Shown piece after piece: positions 1 through 6,407 of a DNA stretch of 13,282 nt. Numbering within the stretch: the stretch's first letter is position 1; each line of letters opens with the position of its first letter. The position numbers and the translations under genes were made by a program. The stretch comes from an uncultured Acidobacteriaceae bacterium (GTDB lineage: Bacteria > Acidobacteriota > Terriglobia > Terriglobales > Acidobacteriaceae). Location of the stretch: contig CAIMNN010000030.1 of assembly GCA_903842845.1 (NCBI GenBank), forward strand, positions 1 to 13,282, given 5' to 3'. The notes beneath the pieces were generated by a model. The model was not told the origin of the DNA. It ran no database searches and worked only from the letters and a program-made list of their open reading frames with translations.

Positions 1-1236
1 ACCACGGATTATCTTGATGACCGTGTCGAGATTGTCCAGCGCAATCTTGTAGCCTTCGAGGATGTGTTCACGTTCGCGCGCCTTGCGCAGCAGGAATGCA
101 GTGCGACGGCGCACCACTTCCATGCGATGGTCGATGAAGCAATGGATCGCCGCATCAAGCCCAAGTTCCTTCGGCTGACCGTTCACCACGGCCAGGAAGA
201 TCATCGAGAAGCTCTCTTGCATCGACGTGTGCTTGTAGAGCTGATTAAGGATTATCTCCGGCTGCGCGCCGCGCTTCAGCTCGATGACGATGCGCATGCC
301 GTCGCGGTCCGAGTGGTCGTTCACGTCGGCGATATCGTCGACTATCTTTTCGTTCACCAGTTCCGCGATGCGCTCAATCAGCTTCGACTTGTTGACCTGG
401 TACGGAATCTCGGTGACAACGAGCGCCTGTTTTTCCTTGGTCAGGTTCTCGATCGCAACTCGTGCACGCATGATGAAGCGGCCGCGGCCGGTCCTGTAAG
501 CGTTGACGATACCGCTACGGCCATAAAGAAATCCGCCAGTCGGGAAGTCCGGCCCCTGCACATGCTTCAGCACTTCAGCCAGTCCGCCCTGCGGATTCTT
601 GATCAGCGCGATGGTGGCGTTCACAACCTCAGTAAGATTGTGCGGCGGAATGTTCGTCGCCATGCCCACTGCAATTCCATTCGAACCATTGATGATGAGG
701 TTCGGTGTGCGCGTTGGCAGAACAGTCGGCTCGACGGTCGATTCGTCGTAGTTCGGCACAAAGTCGACCGTGTCCATATCGATGTCGCCGAGCATCTCGC
801 CCGTGATGCGCATCATGCGGCACTCGGTGTAACGCATCGCCGCAGGCGGGTCGCCGTCAACGGAGCCGAAGTTGCCCTGGCCGTCGATCAACGGATAACG
901 CAGCGAGAACGGTTGCGCCATGCGCACCATCGTGTCGTAGATAGCCGAGTCGCCGTGAGGATGGTAAACACCCATGGCCTGGCCGACAACCTTCGCGCAC
1001 TTCGTATATTTCTTGTTGTACTCAAGACCCATCTCGCTCATCGCGTACAACACGCGACGATGCACCGGCTTCAATCCATCACGCACGTCGGGCAACGCGC
1101 GACCGATGATGACCGACATCGAATAGTCGAGATACGACCGGCGCATCTCCTCTTCGATGTTGATGGGGATAATATTTTGCGCACCAGGACCAGGTGCGCC
1201 TTCAAGTGGAAGCTGCGGATTCTTGTCGTCTGCCAT
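1..1236 (-). CDS. gyrA: DNA gyrase subunit A, N-terminal part (truncated by window edge)
   Basis: This is the breakage-reunion subunit of DNA gyrase, a type IIA topoisomerase that introduces negative supercoils with GyrB. The first 412 residues are visible; the gene continues past the left edge. After a short Pro/Gly-rich leader, the catalytic domain begins at about residue 22 (IIPINIEEEMRRSYLDYSMS), followed by the VRDGLKPVHRRVLYAM block. The active-site tyrosine is Tyr136 in AAMRYTECRM. The quinolone-resistance region reads HPHGDSAIYD (residues 92-101), so the positions matching E. coli Ser83 and Asp87 are Ser97 and Asp101, the sensitive-type residues. The ATG at 1236 is chosen because homology starts soon after it; no clear Shine-Dalgarno precedes it. 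ParC cannot be formally excluded because the C-terminal domain with the GyrA box lies outside the window, but the N-terminus is GyrA-like. Confidence 0.95.
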   Translation of the reverse strand, partial: MADDKNPQLPLEGAPGPGAQNIIPINIEEEMRRSYLDYSMSVIIGRALPDVRDGLKPVHRRVLYAMSEMGLEYNKKYTKCAKVVGQAMGVYHPHGDSAIYDTMVRMAQPFSLRYPLIDGQGNFGSVDGDPPAAMRYTECRMMRITGEMLGDIDMDTVDFVPNYDESTVEPTVLPTRTPNLIINGSNGIAVGMATNIPPHNLTEVVNATIALIKNPQGGLAEVLKHVQGPDFPTGGFLYGRSGIVNAYRTGRGRFIMRARVAIENLTKEKQALVVTEIPYQVNKSKLIERIAELVNEKIVDDIADVNDHSDRDGMRIVIELKRGAQPEIILNQLYKHTSMQESFSMIFLAVVNGQPKELGLDAAIHCFIDHRMEVVRRRTAFLLRKAREREHILEGYKIALDNLDTVIKIIRG

Positions 1237-1309
1237 AAGTTTTTGTACGCGTAGCTCAGAGCGAGGCCGTTACGGGGAGTTGGGCCTTCGAACGCTTGCG
1301 GATGCTCTT

Positions 1310-1339
1310 ATTTTAGCCCCTCAGACCCCTCTGCGGCAA
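1310..1339 (-). promoter_or_regulatory. Candidate sigma70 promoter of gyrA
   Basis: On the minus strand TTGCCG (1334-1339) is followed by an 18-base spacer and TAAAAT (1310-1315). This would start transcription near 1303 and give an untranslated leader of about 67 bases before gyrA. Both hexamers are close to consensus (four and five of six matches). The -35 box and spacer lie inside an inverted repeat at 1314-1354, so promoter geometry could depend on DNA supercoiling. The call is made by eye; no start site is known. Confidence 0.45.
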
Positions 1340-1354
1340 GGCGCGGAGGGGCTA
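1314..1354. repeat. Strong inverted repeat in the gyrA / secreted-protein divergent region
   Basis: TAGCCCCTC (1314-1322) and GAGGGGCTA (1346-1354) are perfect 9-bp inverted arms. A nested alternative uses CCCCTC (1326-1331) with the same GAGGGG (1346-1351), extended by GCG/CGC around a GCAAGG loop. On the plus strand the hairpin is followed by an AT-rich, T-rich tract (1355-1375), so it could terminate plus-strand transcription antisense to gyrA. On the minus strand it overlaps the predicted gyrA promoter instead. It cannot be decided from sequence which of these roles, if any, is real. Confidence 0.6.
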
Positions 1355-1447
1355 TTAAGTTCTTATTTTTTATCTATTTAGCGCATATCCTGAGACGGCC
1401 CAAACCGGCTTCGGCTGATGCAGCCCTTTTCCTCTAAAATGTTGCAC

Positions 1448-1954
1448 ATGAGACACACTCTAGCCACACTCTCGCTCTGCCTGCTGATGGCACTCGCACC
1501 TCCCGCCTCGGGCCAAACCGCCAGCTCGCAGGCCAAATCCAAGCCCCCTGCCACAGTTCCCGCGCCCGGATTCACCGTAAACGTAACTTACTCCGCAAAG
1601 GCTCTTGAGACCCTCAATGCCCGCAAAGAAACAGTCATCGTTGCCGCCTATGTTGACGCAAACCCGAAGAAGGGCATTCCGCCAAAGCTGGTGGCAGAAG
1701 ATGGGCAGATCGCTCTTGCCGATAAACGCATCGAGATCAAGCCCGGCGAGTCTGCTGTCTTCGACAAATTGAATCTGAATGCGACCACTCTAAAATATGT
1801 CGACGACTACGGTCCGGAGCTGTTGATCAACGTCTTCTCCGGGCGCCGTTCATCAGGCGACAATCTGCTCGACTGCGGAATCGAACAAGGACCGTTGAAG
1901 GATTATGCCAACAAGACACTCACCATCAACTGCAAGCTGATCGCTGAAAAATAA
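1448..1954 (+). CDS. Secreted small protein of unknown function
   Basis: I do not recognise a family. The 168-residue product begins with a clear Sec signal peptide: positively charged MRHT, a hydrophobic stretch at residues 5-18, and a likely cleavage site near PASG-Q (about residue 22). A Ser/Pro/Ala/Lys-rich linker (residues 24-40) leads to a predominantly beta-like domain (GFTVNVTYSA, VIVAAYVDA, RIEIKPGESAVF). It ends with a Cys143/Cys162 pair that could form a disulfide after export. An upstream ATG at 1418 would add ten residues before the signal peptide, and one at 1439 would add three; 1448 gives the best signal peptide. No Shine-Dalgarno is seen, but TAAAAT lies at 1435-1440, which fits a leaderless or nearly leaderless mRNA. 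It is divergent from gyrA, and its stop codon is 5 bases from the converging membrane-protein gene. Confidence 0.75.
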   Translation: MRHTLATLSLCLLMALAPPASGQTASSQAKSKPPATVPAPGFTVNVTYSAKALETLNARKETVIVAAYVDANPKKGIPPKLVAEDGQIALADKRIEIKPGESAVFDKLNLNATTLKYVDDYGPELLINVFSGRRSSGDNLLDCGIEQGPLKDYANKTLTINCKLIAEK

Positions 1955-1959
1955 TCTCG

Positions 1960-3168
1960 CTACACCAGCCCCGGCAGGCTCAGCATGCAGACAACCGCCT
2001 GTAGCCCGACCGTTACCGCCGCAGCGGCCATCGCCAGCTTGCCGCGCGGGCCTTCAAACACATCCGCAAAGACCCCGGCGATAAACGTCAGCAGAAACGG
2101 CAACGCCCATATCCAGCTCTGCGATTGCACCCCGGTGGTCACCACAACCACAAGCCCGGCAAAGCAGAGCAGCGGCGTGGTGTTGCCGAAGTACTGCGAG
2201 CGGCGGAAGAATGCAAAGAAAAGCAGCGCGGCTCCCGCTGCAAGCGTGATGCCTGCATTTTGTATCGAACTGAAAAAGTGCAGCAGCGGCTCAGCAGACA
2301 AACTCACCAGCGCCGAACCCGATTGCAGCAACCCGCTGACGCCCTGGATTGAAAACCCATAAGCCGCAAACAGCAGCACCAACGACGTGAATGCCGAGAT
2401 AAGGATCACAGGCAGCACCTCGCCCCGCTTGCCCTCGGCTATCCACTGCATCGCCAGCAATCCGAACAGCGCCACCAGCGGCAGCAGAACAATGTGTGAA
2501 GCGGCAGCAACTGCAAACGCCGCCGTCAGCAGCACGATCCTCGGCCGCCACCGTTTCCTCGGCCCCTGCATCGAATGCGCTACGCCGATGCAGCAATAAA
2601 ATCCGCCATAAAATCCAAGCGTACCCATCACCTCGGCATTCGGCGTTACACAAGCCTGCAAAATTCCGGGCGAAAAACAATAGAGCGCCAGCGCCATATA
2701 CCCGCCCCAGTTGCCAAAGAGCCGCCGCGTGACCCACCAGATCGCGGCTCCAAGCCCGCAACCCGCCAGCAAAAACGGAAACCGCAACAGGATCAGTACA
2801 TGGGTCAACTGGTGCCGCATCTCCCAGTTGGTCGGCTGCCCGTTCGTCTGCACGATGCGGTCTTCCGGCTTGCGTGTCATGTCGAGTGCGCGCTCAAAAA
2901 GATAATTCAACGTCAGCGGCAAGCCCGCAACGCGATAAGTAAGAATGCCATCGTGAATATTGCCGCAGCTCGTGTAATAACCGGAGATCGGCGAACCGCC
3001 CTCCCATATCTCGCGGCCGCAACGCGCGTACTCGTAATCGCGGGCCGTCAGGTTTTGATGCGCGACCAGCCACAGCCCCTGGGCCAAAAAGATTGCCAGC
3101 ATCACCGCGGCGACGCGTTGGGGAAACTTGAATTGAAAGCGGCGCAGTTGCGTAAGACCTGGGATCAT
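1960..3168 (-). CDS. Polytopic membrane protein, GT-C-type glycosyltransferase-like (ArnT/GT39-like)
   Basis: A 402-residue inner-membrane protein with about ten hydrophobic segments. After the first membrane segment (about 18-36) comes an external loop with an acidic DYEYARCG motif (Asp44, Glu46). This resembles the acidic catalytic motif in the first loop of GT-C enzymes, which use polyprenyl-phosphate sugars. A later stretch, RFPFLLAGCGLGAAIWWVTR then RLFGNWGGYMAL (about residues 130-160), matches the typical GT39/ArnT second-helix pattern. It is shorter than ArnT (about 550 residues) and lacks an obvious C-terminal soluble domain. The substrate is not evident; lipid, polysaccharide or protein glycosylation are all possible. 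The ATG at 3168 is the first in frame and lies just before the first basic/hydrophobic segment. Only a weak GGAG is seen, 12 bases upstream. It converges with the secreted-protein gene with 5 bases between stop codons and no visible terminator. Confidence 0.7.
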   Translation of the reverse strand: MIPGLTQLRRFQFKFPQRVAAVMLAIFLAQGLWLVAHQNLTARDYEYARCGREIWEGGSPISGYYTSCGNIHDGILTYRVAGLPLTLNYLFERALDMTRKPEDRIVQTNGQPTNWEMRHQLTHVLILLRFPFLLAGCGLGAAIWWVTRRLFGNWGGYMALALYCFSPGILQACVTPNAEVMGTLGFYGGFYCCIGVAHSMQGPRKRWRPRIVLLTAAFAVAAASHIVLLPLVALFGLLAMQWIAEGKRGEVLPVILISAFTSLVLLFAAYGFSIQGVSGLLQSGSALVSLSAEPLLHFFSSIQNAGITLAAGAALLFFAFFRRSQYFGNTTPLLCFAGLVVVVTTGVQSQSWIWALPFLLTFIAGVFADVFEGPRGKLAMAAAAVTVGLQAVVCMLSLPGLV

Positions 3169-3240
3169 CGTGCAGCGAGGCTCCGTGACAATTCAAGTGT
3201 ACAAGGTGCTCTCCTGTGCGTTGAAACCGCCCTTCACGCG

Positions 3241-3276
3241 CCAAAACAATAGGAGCCCGGTTTACGCCGGGCTCCT
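3241..3276 (-). terminator. Intrinsic terminator after the outer-membrane barrel gene
   Basis: A perfect 10-bp stem, AGGAGCCCGG (3251-3260) with CCGGGCTCCT (3267-3276), encloses a 6-base loop. Read on the minus strand it is followed by ATTGTTTTGG (3250 down to 3241), a T-rich tail. It lies 37 bases past the stop codon of the barrel gene and separates it from the downstream glycosyltransferase-like gene. Confidence 0.85.
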
Positions 3277-3312
3277 GTCTGCAACAACGCTTGCTGACTC
3301 GCAGCGGCTCCG

Positions 3313-4536
3313 CTATTTCTCAGTGGTGTTTTTTCCGAAGATGAAGCCGAATTCAAGCACGGCACGGAATTGGCTCGTATCTGTTCCCGACTTGCCAAAG
3401 ACACTTCCCGGCGTGGAGTTCATTGCGTTCACATACGCCAGATCGCCGCGAACGAACATGCCTCCCTTTTGGTACGTCGGCGTCGCGGTGAAAGTGGTGG
3501 CTGAGCTGCCAGCCCCAAAGCCCAACAGGTTCACCGATTCATCGGTTGAACTTCCCGAACTCGTGAGGTATTCAAAGCGCGCAGGAAGTGAGAAACCGCT
3601 CTTGAATGCGTAGCTCACATTCAGCGCGCCGCCGGTTGCGGATGTGTCCTTGAAGACGCCTACCTTCTCGTTGGCTGGCAGCTTGCTGTACTGGAAGTAC
3701 GGCGAAATGATCCATGGGCCCTTGGTGTACGTATAGATCAAAGCGTGCATGTAGCTGTTGTTCTGCACCGGCGTGGCCGTTGTTTGATAGGCGGTCTGCC
3801 CCAGGTTCCCCATCCCGTCGTACACCAGCACATGAGGCCCCTTTGTAAAGGTCACCGAGCCCGAGAGCCACGAGTAGCGGTTGGAATAGTAACCATCGTT
3901 CCAACTGACCGAGGCGGTAACGTACTTACCCAGCGTTTGGTTCACCTGTATGCCGCGATTGATCGCGTTTTCCTGGTTCCAAACAATGCCGCGCTCGATG
4001 TTGAAGTTCTGGTACGTAAACGTGGACTCGGCGCCCATCAGTGTCGGAAGTTGGCCGATAAGCAACTGCGTGGTCTTTCCAACCGGCAACTTCAGGTAGG
4101 CGACCGGAACAGGCCCGTAGAAGTTGCTCACTGTGTCTTGGGCGTTGACAAATGGCACGCCAAGCGTCGGCATCGTGTAGACGCCGGCCTGAATATAGTA
4201 TTGAAACTTCCCGTCCGCTTTTTGAATGAAGATTTCTCCATTGCTTAGCGTGGCCTGCGCACTGTCATCACCCGGAACGGGATTGTTCTGGAACACCGAA
4301 TAACCGGTCACGATGCCATTGACCGACAGCTTGCCCAACGGTCCCGCATCAAACGTCGCCGGCGGCAGCCATTGCAGCGGACCCGTGAGTACAAATGTTG
4401 AAAGTGGAGCCGGAGCAGGTGCGGCTTCGGGTGCAGGGGCAGCAGGCGGTGGTGCGGGCTGCGTCTGTGCGGCAACGAGCCTGCCCAAAAGACAAATTCC
4501 AACAAGAAGTAAAAACATCTTTGCTGTCAATTTCAT
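3313..4536 (-). CDS. Outer-membrane beta-barrel protein, putative porin (BBP2/OmpL-like)
   Basis: A 407-residue protein with a signal peptide (residues 1-23, ending LVAAQ) and an unusual Pro/Ala-rich linker (residues 26-44). The rest is a beta-rich sequence of alternating aromatic and polar residues, as in outer-membrane barrels. Recognisable blocks are LSNGEIFIQ (97-105), GKFQYYIQAG (109-118), GQLPTLMGAESTFTYQN (161-177) and ERGIVWNQENAINRGIQVN (181-199), which recall the putative beta-barrel porin-2 family. Its likely role is diffusion of small solutes or nutrients; the solute is unknown. The start at 4536 replaces a longer reading frame from 4596 because a good Shine-Dalgarno and the signal peptide both fit it. 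The last strand (LEFGFIFG) is followed by a short polar tail instead of the usual terminal aromatic residue. It is transcribed alone, with an intrinsic terminator downstream. Confidence 0.8.
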   Translation of the reverse strand: MKLTAKMFLLLVGICLLGRLVAAQTQPAPPPAAPAPEAAPAPAPLSTFVLTGPLQWLPPATFDAGPLGKLSVNGIVTGYSVFQNNPVPGDDSAQATLSNGEIFIQKADGKFQYYIQAGVYTMPTLGVPFVNAQDTVSNFYGPVPVAYLKLPVGKTTQLLIGQLPTLMGAESTFTYQNFNIERGIVWNQENAINRGIQVNQTLGKYVTASVSWNDGYYSNRYSWLSGSVTFTKGPHVLVYDGMGNLGQTAYQTTATPVQNNSYMHALIYTYTKGPWIISPYFQYSKLPANEKVGVFKDTSATGGALNVSYAFKSGFSLPARFEYLTSSGSSTDESVNLLGFGAGSSATTFTATPTYQKGGMFVRGDLAYVNAMNSTPGSVFGKSGTDTSQFRAVLEFGFIFGKNTTEK

Positions 4537-4543
4537 GTGTGCG

Positions 4544-4550
4544 TCACCTT
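4544..4550 (-). promoter_or_regulatory. Ribosome binding site fixing the barrel-protein start
   Basis: On the minus strand AAGGTGA lies 7 bases before the ATG at 4536 and matches the anti-Shine-Dalgarno well. It supports this start over the in-frame ATG at 4596, which would add 20 charged residues before the signal peptide. Confidence 0.75.
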
Positions 4551-4604
4551 GTATTGGAATGTGTTTGCACTTGTGAAGCCCGGCAAGCCGGCGCACATGT
4601 ACAA

Positions 4605-4660
4605 GAATTGCTTTGATTGATTTCTAAATTATTTACATTTCCGTAAAGATTTAATAGCCG
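4605..4660. promoter_or_regulatory. AT-rich divergent promoter region between barrel gene and ruvB
   Basis: The 234-base gap between the divergent barrel and ruvB starts contains a markedly AT-rich core, including a short inverted repeat TTTAC (4632-4636) with GTAAA (4643-4647). I could not settle on a convincing -35/-10 pair for the barrel gene. For ruvB a weak pair, TTCATA (4733-4738) with TACACT (4756-4761) at 17-base spacing, sits immediately before the start. No small gene is seen in the gap. Confidence 0.3.
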
Positions 4661-4770
4661 CACCGAGAAAGTCATAAGGAACCCGCTAAGAATCATGGTT
4701 GATTGGCCACTTTCTGGCATTGCTGGCATGCTTTCATAACTTTGCCGCAACGCAGTACACTTGCTTTGGC

Positions 4771-5808
4771 ATGACAATTTCTCCCAGTGACAACCCGGAA
4801 CGGCTCGTCAGCGCAGCACGCGCCGATGAAGAACAGGGCTTTGAGCTCAAGCTCCGCCCACGCCGGCTCAACGAATTTATCGGCCAGTCCAAAGCAAAAG
4901 AACAGCTCGCCATCGCGCTTCAAGCCGCACGCAACCGCGGTGAGGCGCTCGACCACGTTCTCCTCTTCGGTCCGCCCGGATTGGGAAAAACCACCCTCGC
5001 CACCATCATCGCCAACGAACTCGATGTCGGCTTCCAGCAGACCTCCGGCCCCGCACTGCAAATTCAGGGCGACCTCACCGCCATCCTCACCAACCTGCGC
5101 GACAAGCAGGTCCTCTTCCTCGACGAGATCCATCGCCTCCAGCCCGTCCTCGAAGAAAAGCTCTACACCGCGCTCGAGGACTACAAACTCGACATCATCA
5201 TCGGCCAGGGCCCGGCTGCGCGCACACACGTGATGGAGATTCGTCCCTTCACCTTCGTCGCCGCCACTACGCGCCCCGGTCTGCTCAGCTCTCCGCTGCG
5301 CTCGCGCTTCGGCATCCTGCTGCGCCTGGAGTTCTACACTGAGGCTGATCTACATGTCATCGTCAAGCGTTCCGCCGAAGTGCTTGAAATTCCCATCGAC
5401 AACGAGGGCGCAAAGGAAATCGCGATGCGTTCGCGCGGCACACCGCGTATCGCCAACCGTCTGCTCCGCCGCGTTCGCGATTTTGCGCAAGTCCGCGGTA
5501 CTGGCGTCATCGACCTGCCCACTGCACGCGCAGCACTCTCACTGCTTGAGGTTGATGCGCATGGCTTTGATGAAATCGACCGCCGTCTGCTGCTCACCAT
5601 TATTCAGAAGTACGATGGCGGCCCGGTCGGTCTCGGCACACTCGCCGCAACGCTCGCCGAAGAGGAAGACGCGCTCGAGGAAGTCTACGAGCCGTTTTTA
5701 ATTCAGATCGGCTTCCTCGACCGAACACCGCGCGGCCGCGTCGCCACTCGTCTTGCATACGAGCACTTCGGCCTTCCAATGCCCGGTCGGCAAAGCGGCT
5801 TGTTTTAA
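4771..5808 (+). CDS. ruvB: Holliday junction branch migration DNA helicase RuvB
   Basis: RuvB is the hexameric AAA+ motor that, with RuvA, drives branch migration of Holliday junctions in recombinational repair. The 345-residue product has the normal family length. The RuvB N-block RPRRLNEFIGQ (29-39) is followed by Walker A GPPGLGKTT (67-75), Walker B with DEIHR (LFLDEIHR, 115-122), sensor-1 TTRPG (156-160), PLRSRFG (165-171) and the C-terminal winged-helix domain with DRTPRGRVAT. A longer frame opens at 4699, but the ATG at 4771 (MTISPSDNPE) gives the usual N-terminus; the extra 24 residues are not RuvB-like. No Shine-Dalgarno is seen. Several normally fixed residues differ from the E. coli-type sequence (TTRAG to TTRPG, RDRFG to RSRFG, GEGPAAR to GQGPAAR). 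ruvA and ruvC are not in the window. The thioredoxin-fold gene follows after 17 bases and is probably cotranscribed. Confidence 0.95.
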   Translation: MTISPSDNPERLVSAARADEEQGFELKLRPRRLNEFIGQSKAKEQLAIALQAARNRGEALDHVLLFGPPGLGKTTLATIIANELDVGFQQTSGPALQIQGDLTAILTNLRDKQVLFLDEIHRLQPVLEEKLYTALEDYKLDIIIGQGPAARTHVMEIRPFTFVAATTRPGLLSSPLRSRFGILLRLEFYTEADLHVIVKRSAEVLEIPIDNEGAKEIAMRSRGTPRIANRLLRRVRDFAQVRGTGVIDLPTARAALSLLEVDAHGFDEIDRRLLLTIIQKYDGGPVGLGTLAATLAEEEDALEEVYEPFLIQIGFLDRTPRGRVATRLAYEHFGLPMPGRQSGLF

Positions 5809-5825
5809 ATAACAAGGAGCGTTTT

Positions 5826-6380
5826 ATGGCACTCACCGAATCAACCATGCTTCCTCTCGGTACTCCCTGCCCCGACTTCGACCTCACTGACGTCGTCAGC
5901 AGCCGCATGGTCCAGCGCGCCGAATTCGAAGATGAGCCGCTTCTCGTCTGCTTCATCTGCGCGCACTGCCCTTACGTGCAGCACATCAACAAGGGCCTCG
6001 CGCAACTCGGCGTCGACTACGAGTTCGAACCCATTGCCATCCTCGCCATCAGTAGCAACGATGCCGTCAACCACCCTGACGACAACCCCGAAGGTCTGCG
6101 CGAACAAGCTTTCCACGAAGGATTTTTATTTCCGTATCTCCACGACGAAACGCAGGCAGTCGCCAAAGCCTTTAACGCCGCCTGCACGTCTGAATTTTAT
6201 CTCTTCGATTCTGACCACAAACTCGTCTATCGCGGCCAGTTCGATTCCTCGCGCCCCGGCAACAGCATCCCCGTCACCGGTGAAGATGTTCGCAACGCCA
6301 TCGACGCGCTACTGGCCGGCGCGCCCATCAACCCTGAACAGAAGCCCGGCATCGGCTGCAACATTAAATGGAAGAGCTGA
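5826..6380 (+). CDS. Thioredoxin-fold / peroxiredoxin-like protein (PRX_like1, AhpC/TSA-type)
   Basis: A 184-residue cytoplasmic protein of the AhpC/TSA-related PRX_like1 group, probably a thiol oxidoreductase or peroxidase. It begins LPLGTPCPDFDLTDV, then has CFICAHCPYVQHI (42-54) containing a CxxC (Cys45, Cys48). Further blocks are ISSNDA, PYLHDETQAVAKAFNAAC (103-120), FYLFDSDHKLVYRGQFD and the characteristic C-terminal GIGCNIKW (175-182). The start is secure: AAGGAG at 5814-5819 lies 6 bases before the ATG. It follows ruvB by 17 bases and likely shares its transcript. An oddity is CTSEF at residues 120-124, where relatives typically have CTPDF or CTPEF, so the cis-proline loop residue seems to be Ser122. 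The stop codon is 3 bases from the converging phosphodiesterase gene and lies inside a shared hairpin. Confidence 0.88.
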   Translation: MALTESTMLPLGTPCPDFDLTDVVSSRMVQRAEFEDEPLLVCFICAHCPYVQHINKGLAQLGVDYEFEPIAILAISSNDAVNHPDDNPEGLREQAFHEGFLFPYLHDETQAVAKAFNAACTSEFYLFDSDHKLVYRGQFDSSRPGNSIPVTGEDVRNAIDALLAGAPINPEQKPGIGCNIKWKS

Positions 6381-6407
6381 GCGCTACTTCGCCTCTTCAG
6401 CGCTCAG
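6377..6407. terminator. Bidirectional hairpin across two convergent stop codons
   Basis: CTGAGCGCT (6377-6385) and AGCGCTCAG (6399-6407) form a perfect 9-bp stem with a 13-base loop. The left arm contains the stop codon of the thioredoxin-fold gene and most of the stop codon of the phosphodiesterase gene; the loop and right arm encode the last phosphodiesterase residues. Neither side carries a clear T-tract, so it is more likely a 3'-end-stabilising or weak bidirectional terminator than a classical intrinsic one. Confidence 0.5.

Noticed and set aside
940..970. GyrA segment GQAMGVYHPHGD lacking the Lys seen in E. coli before YHPHGD
   Set aside because: Other phyla also lack this Lys (mycobacterial GyrA has Asn there), so it does not point to resistance or unusual function.
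64..1254. A 396-codon plus-strand open frame opposite gyrA
   Set aside because: It is the complement of a well-conserved gyrA frame; its His/Arg/Val-rich composition is typical of shadow frames in GC-rich DNA.
1950..1985. Possible terminator between the convergent secreted-protein and membrane-protein genes
   Set aside because: Only a 4-bp AGCC/GGCT pair with no T-tract is visible; too weak to call.
2575..3252. A 225-codon plus-strand frame opposite the glycosyltransferase-like gene
   Set aside because: The minus-strand frame encodes a coherent polytopic membrane protein, while this one is a Gln/Arg-rich shadow with no domain.
3745..4248. A plus-strand frame opposite the barrel-protein gene
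   Set aside because: The minus frame has a signal peptide, a good ribosome binding site and barrel motifs; this one has none.
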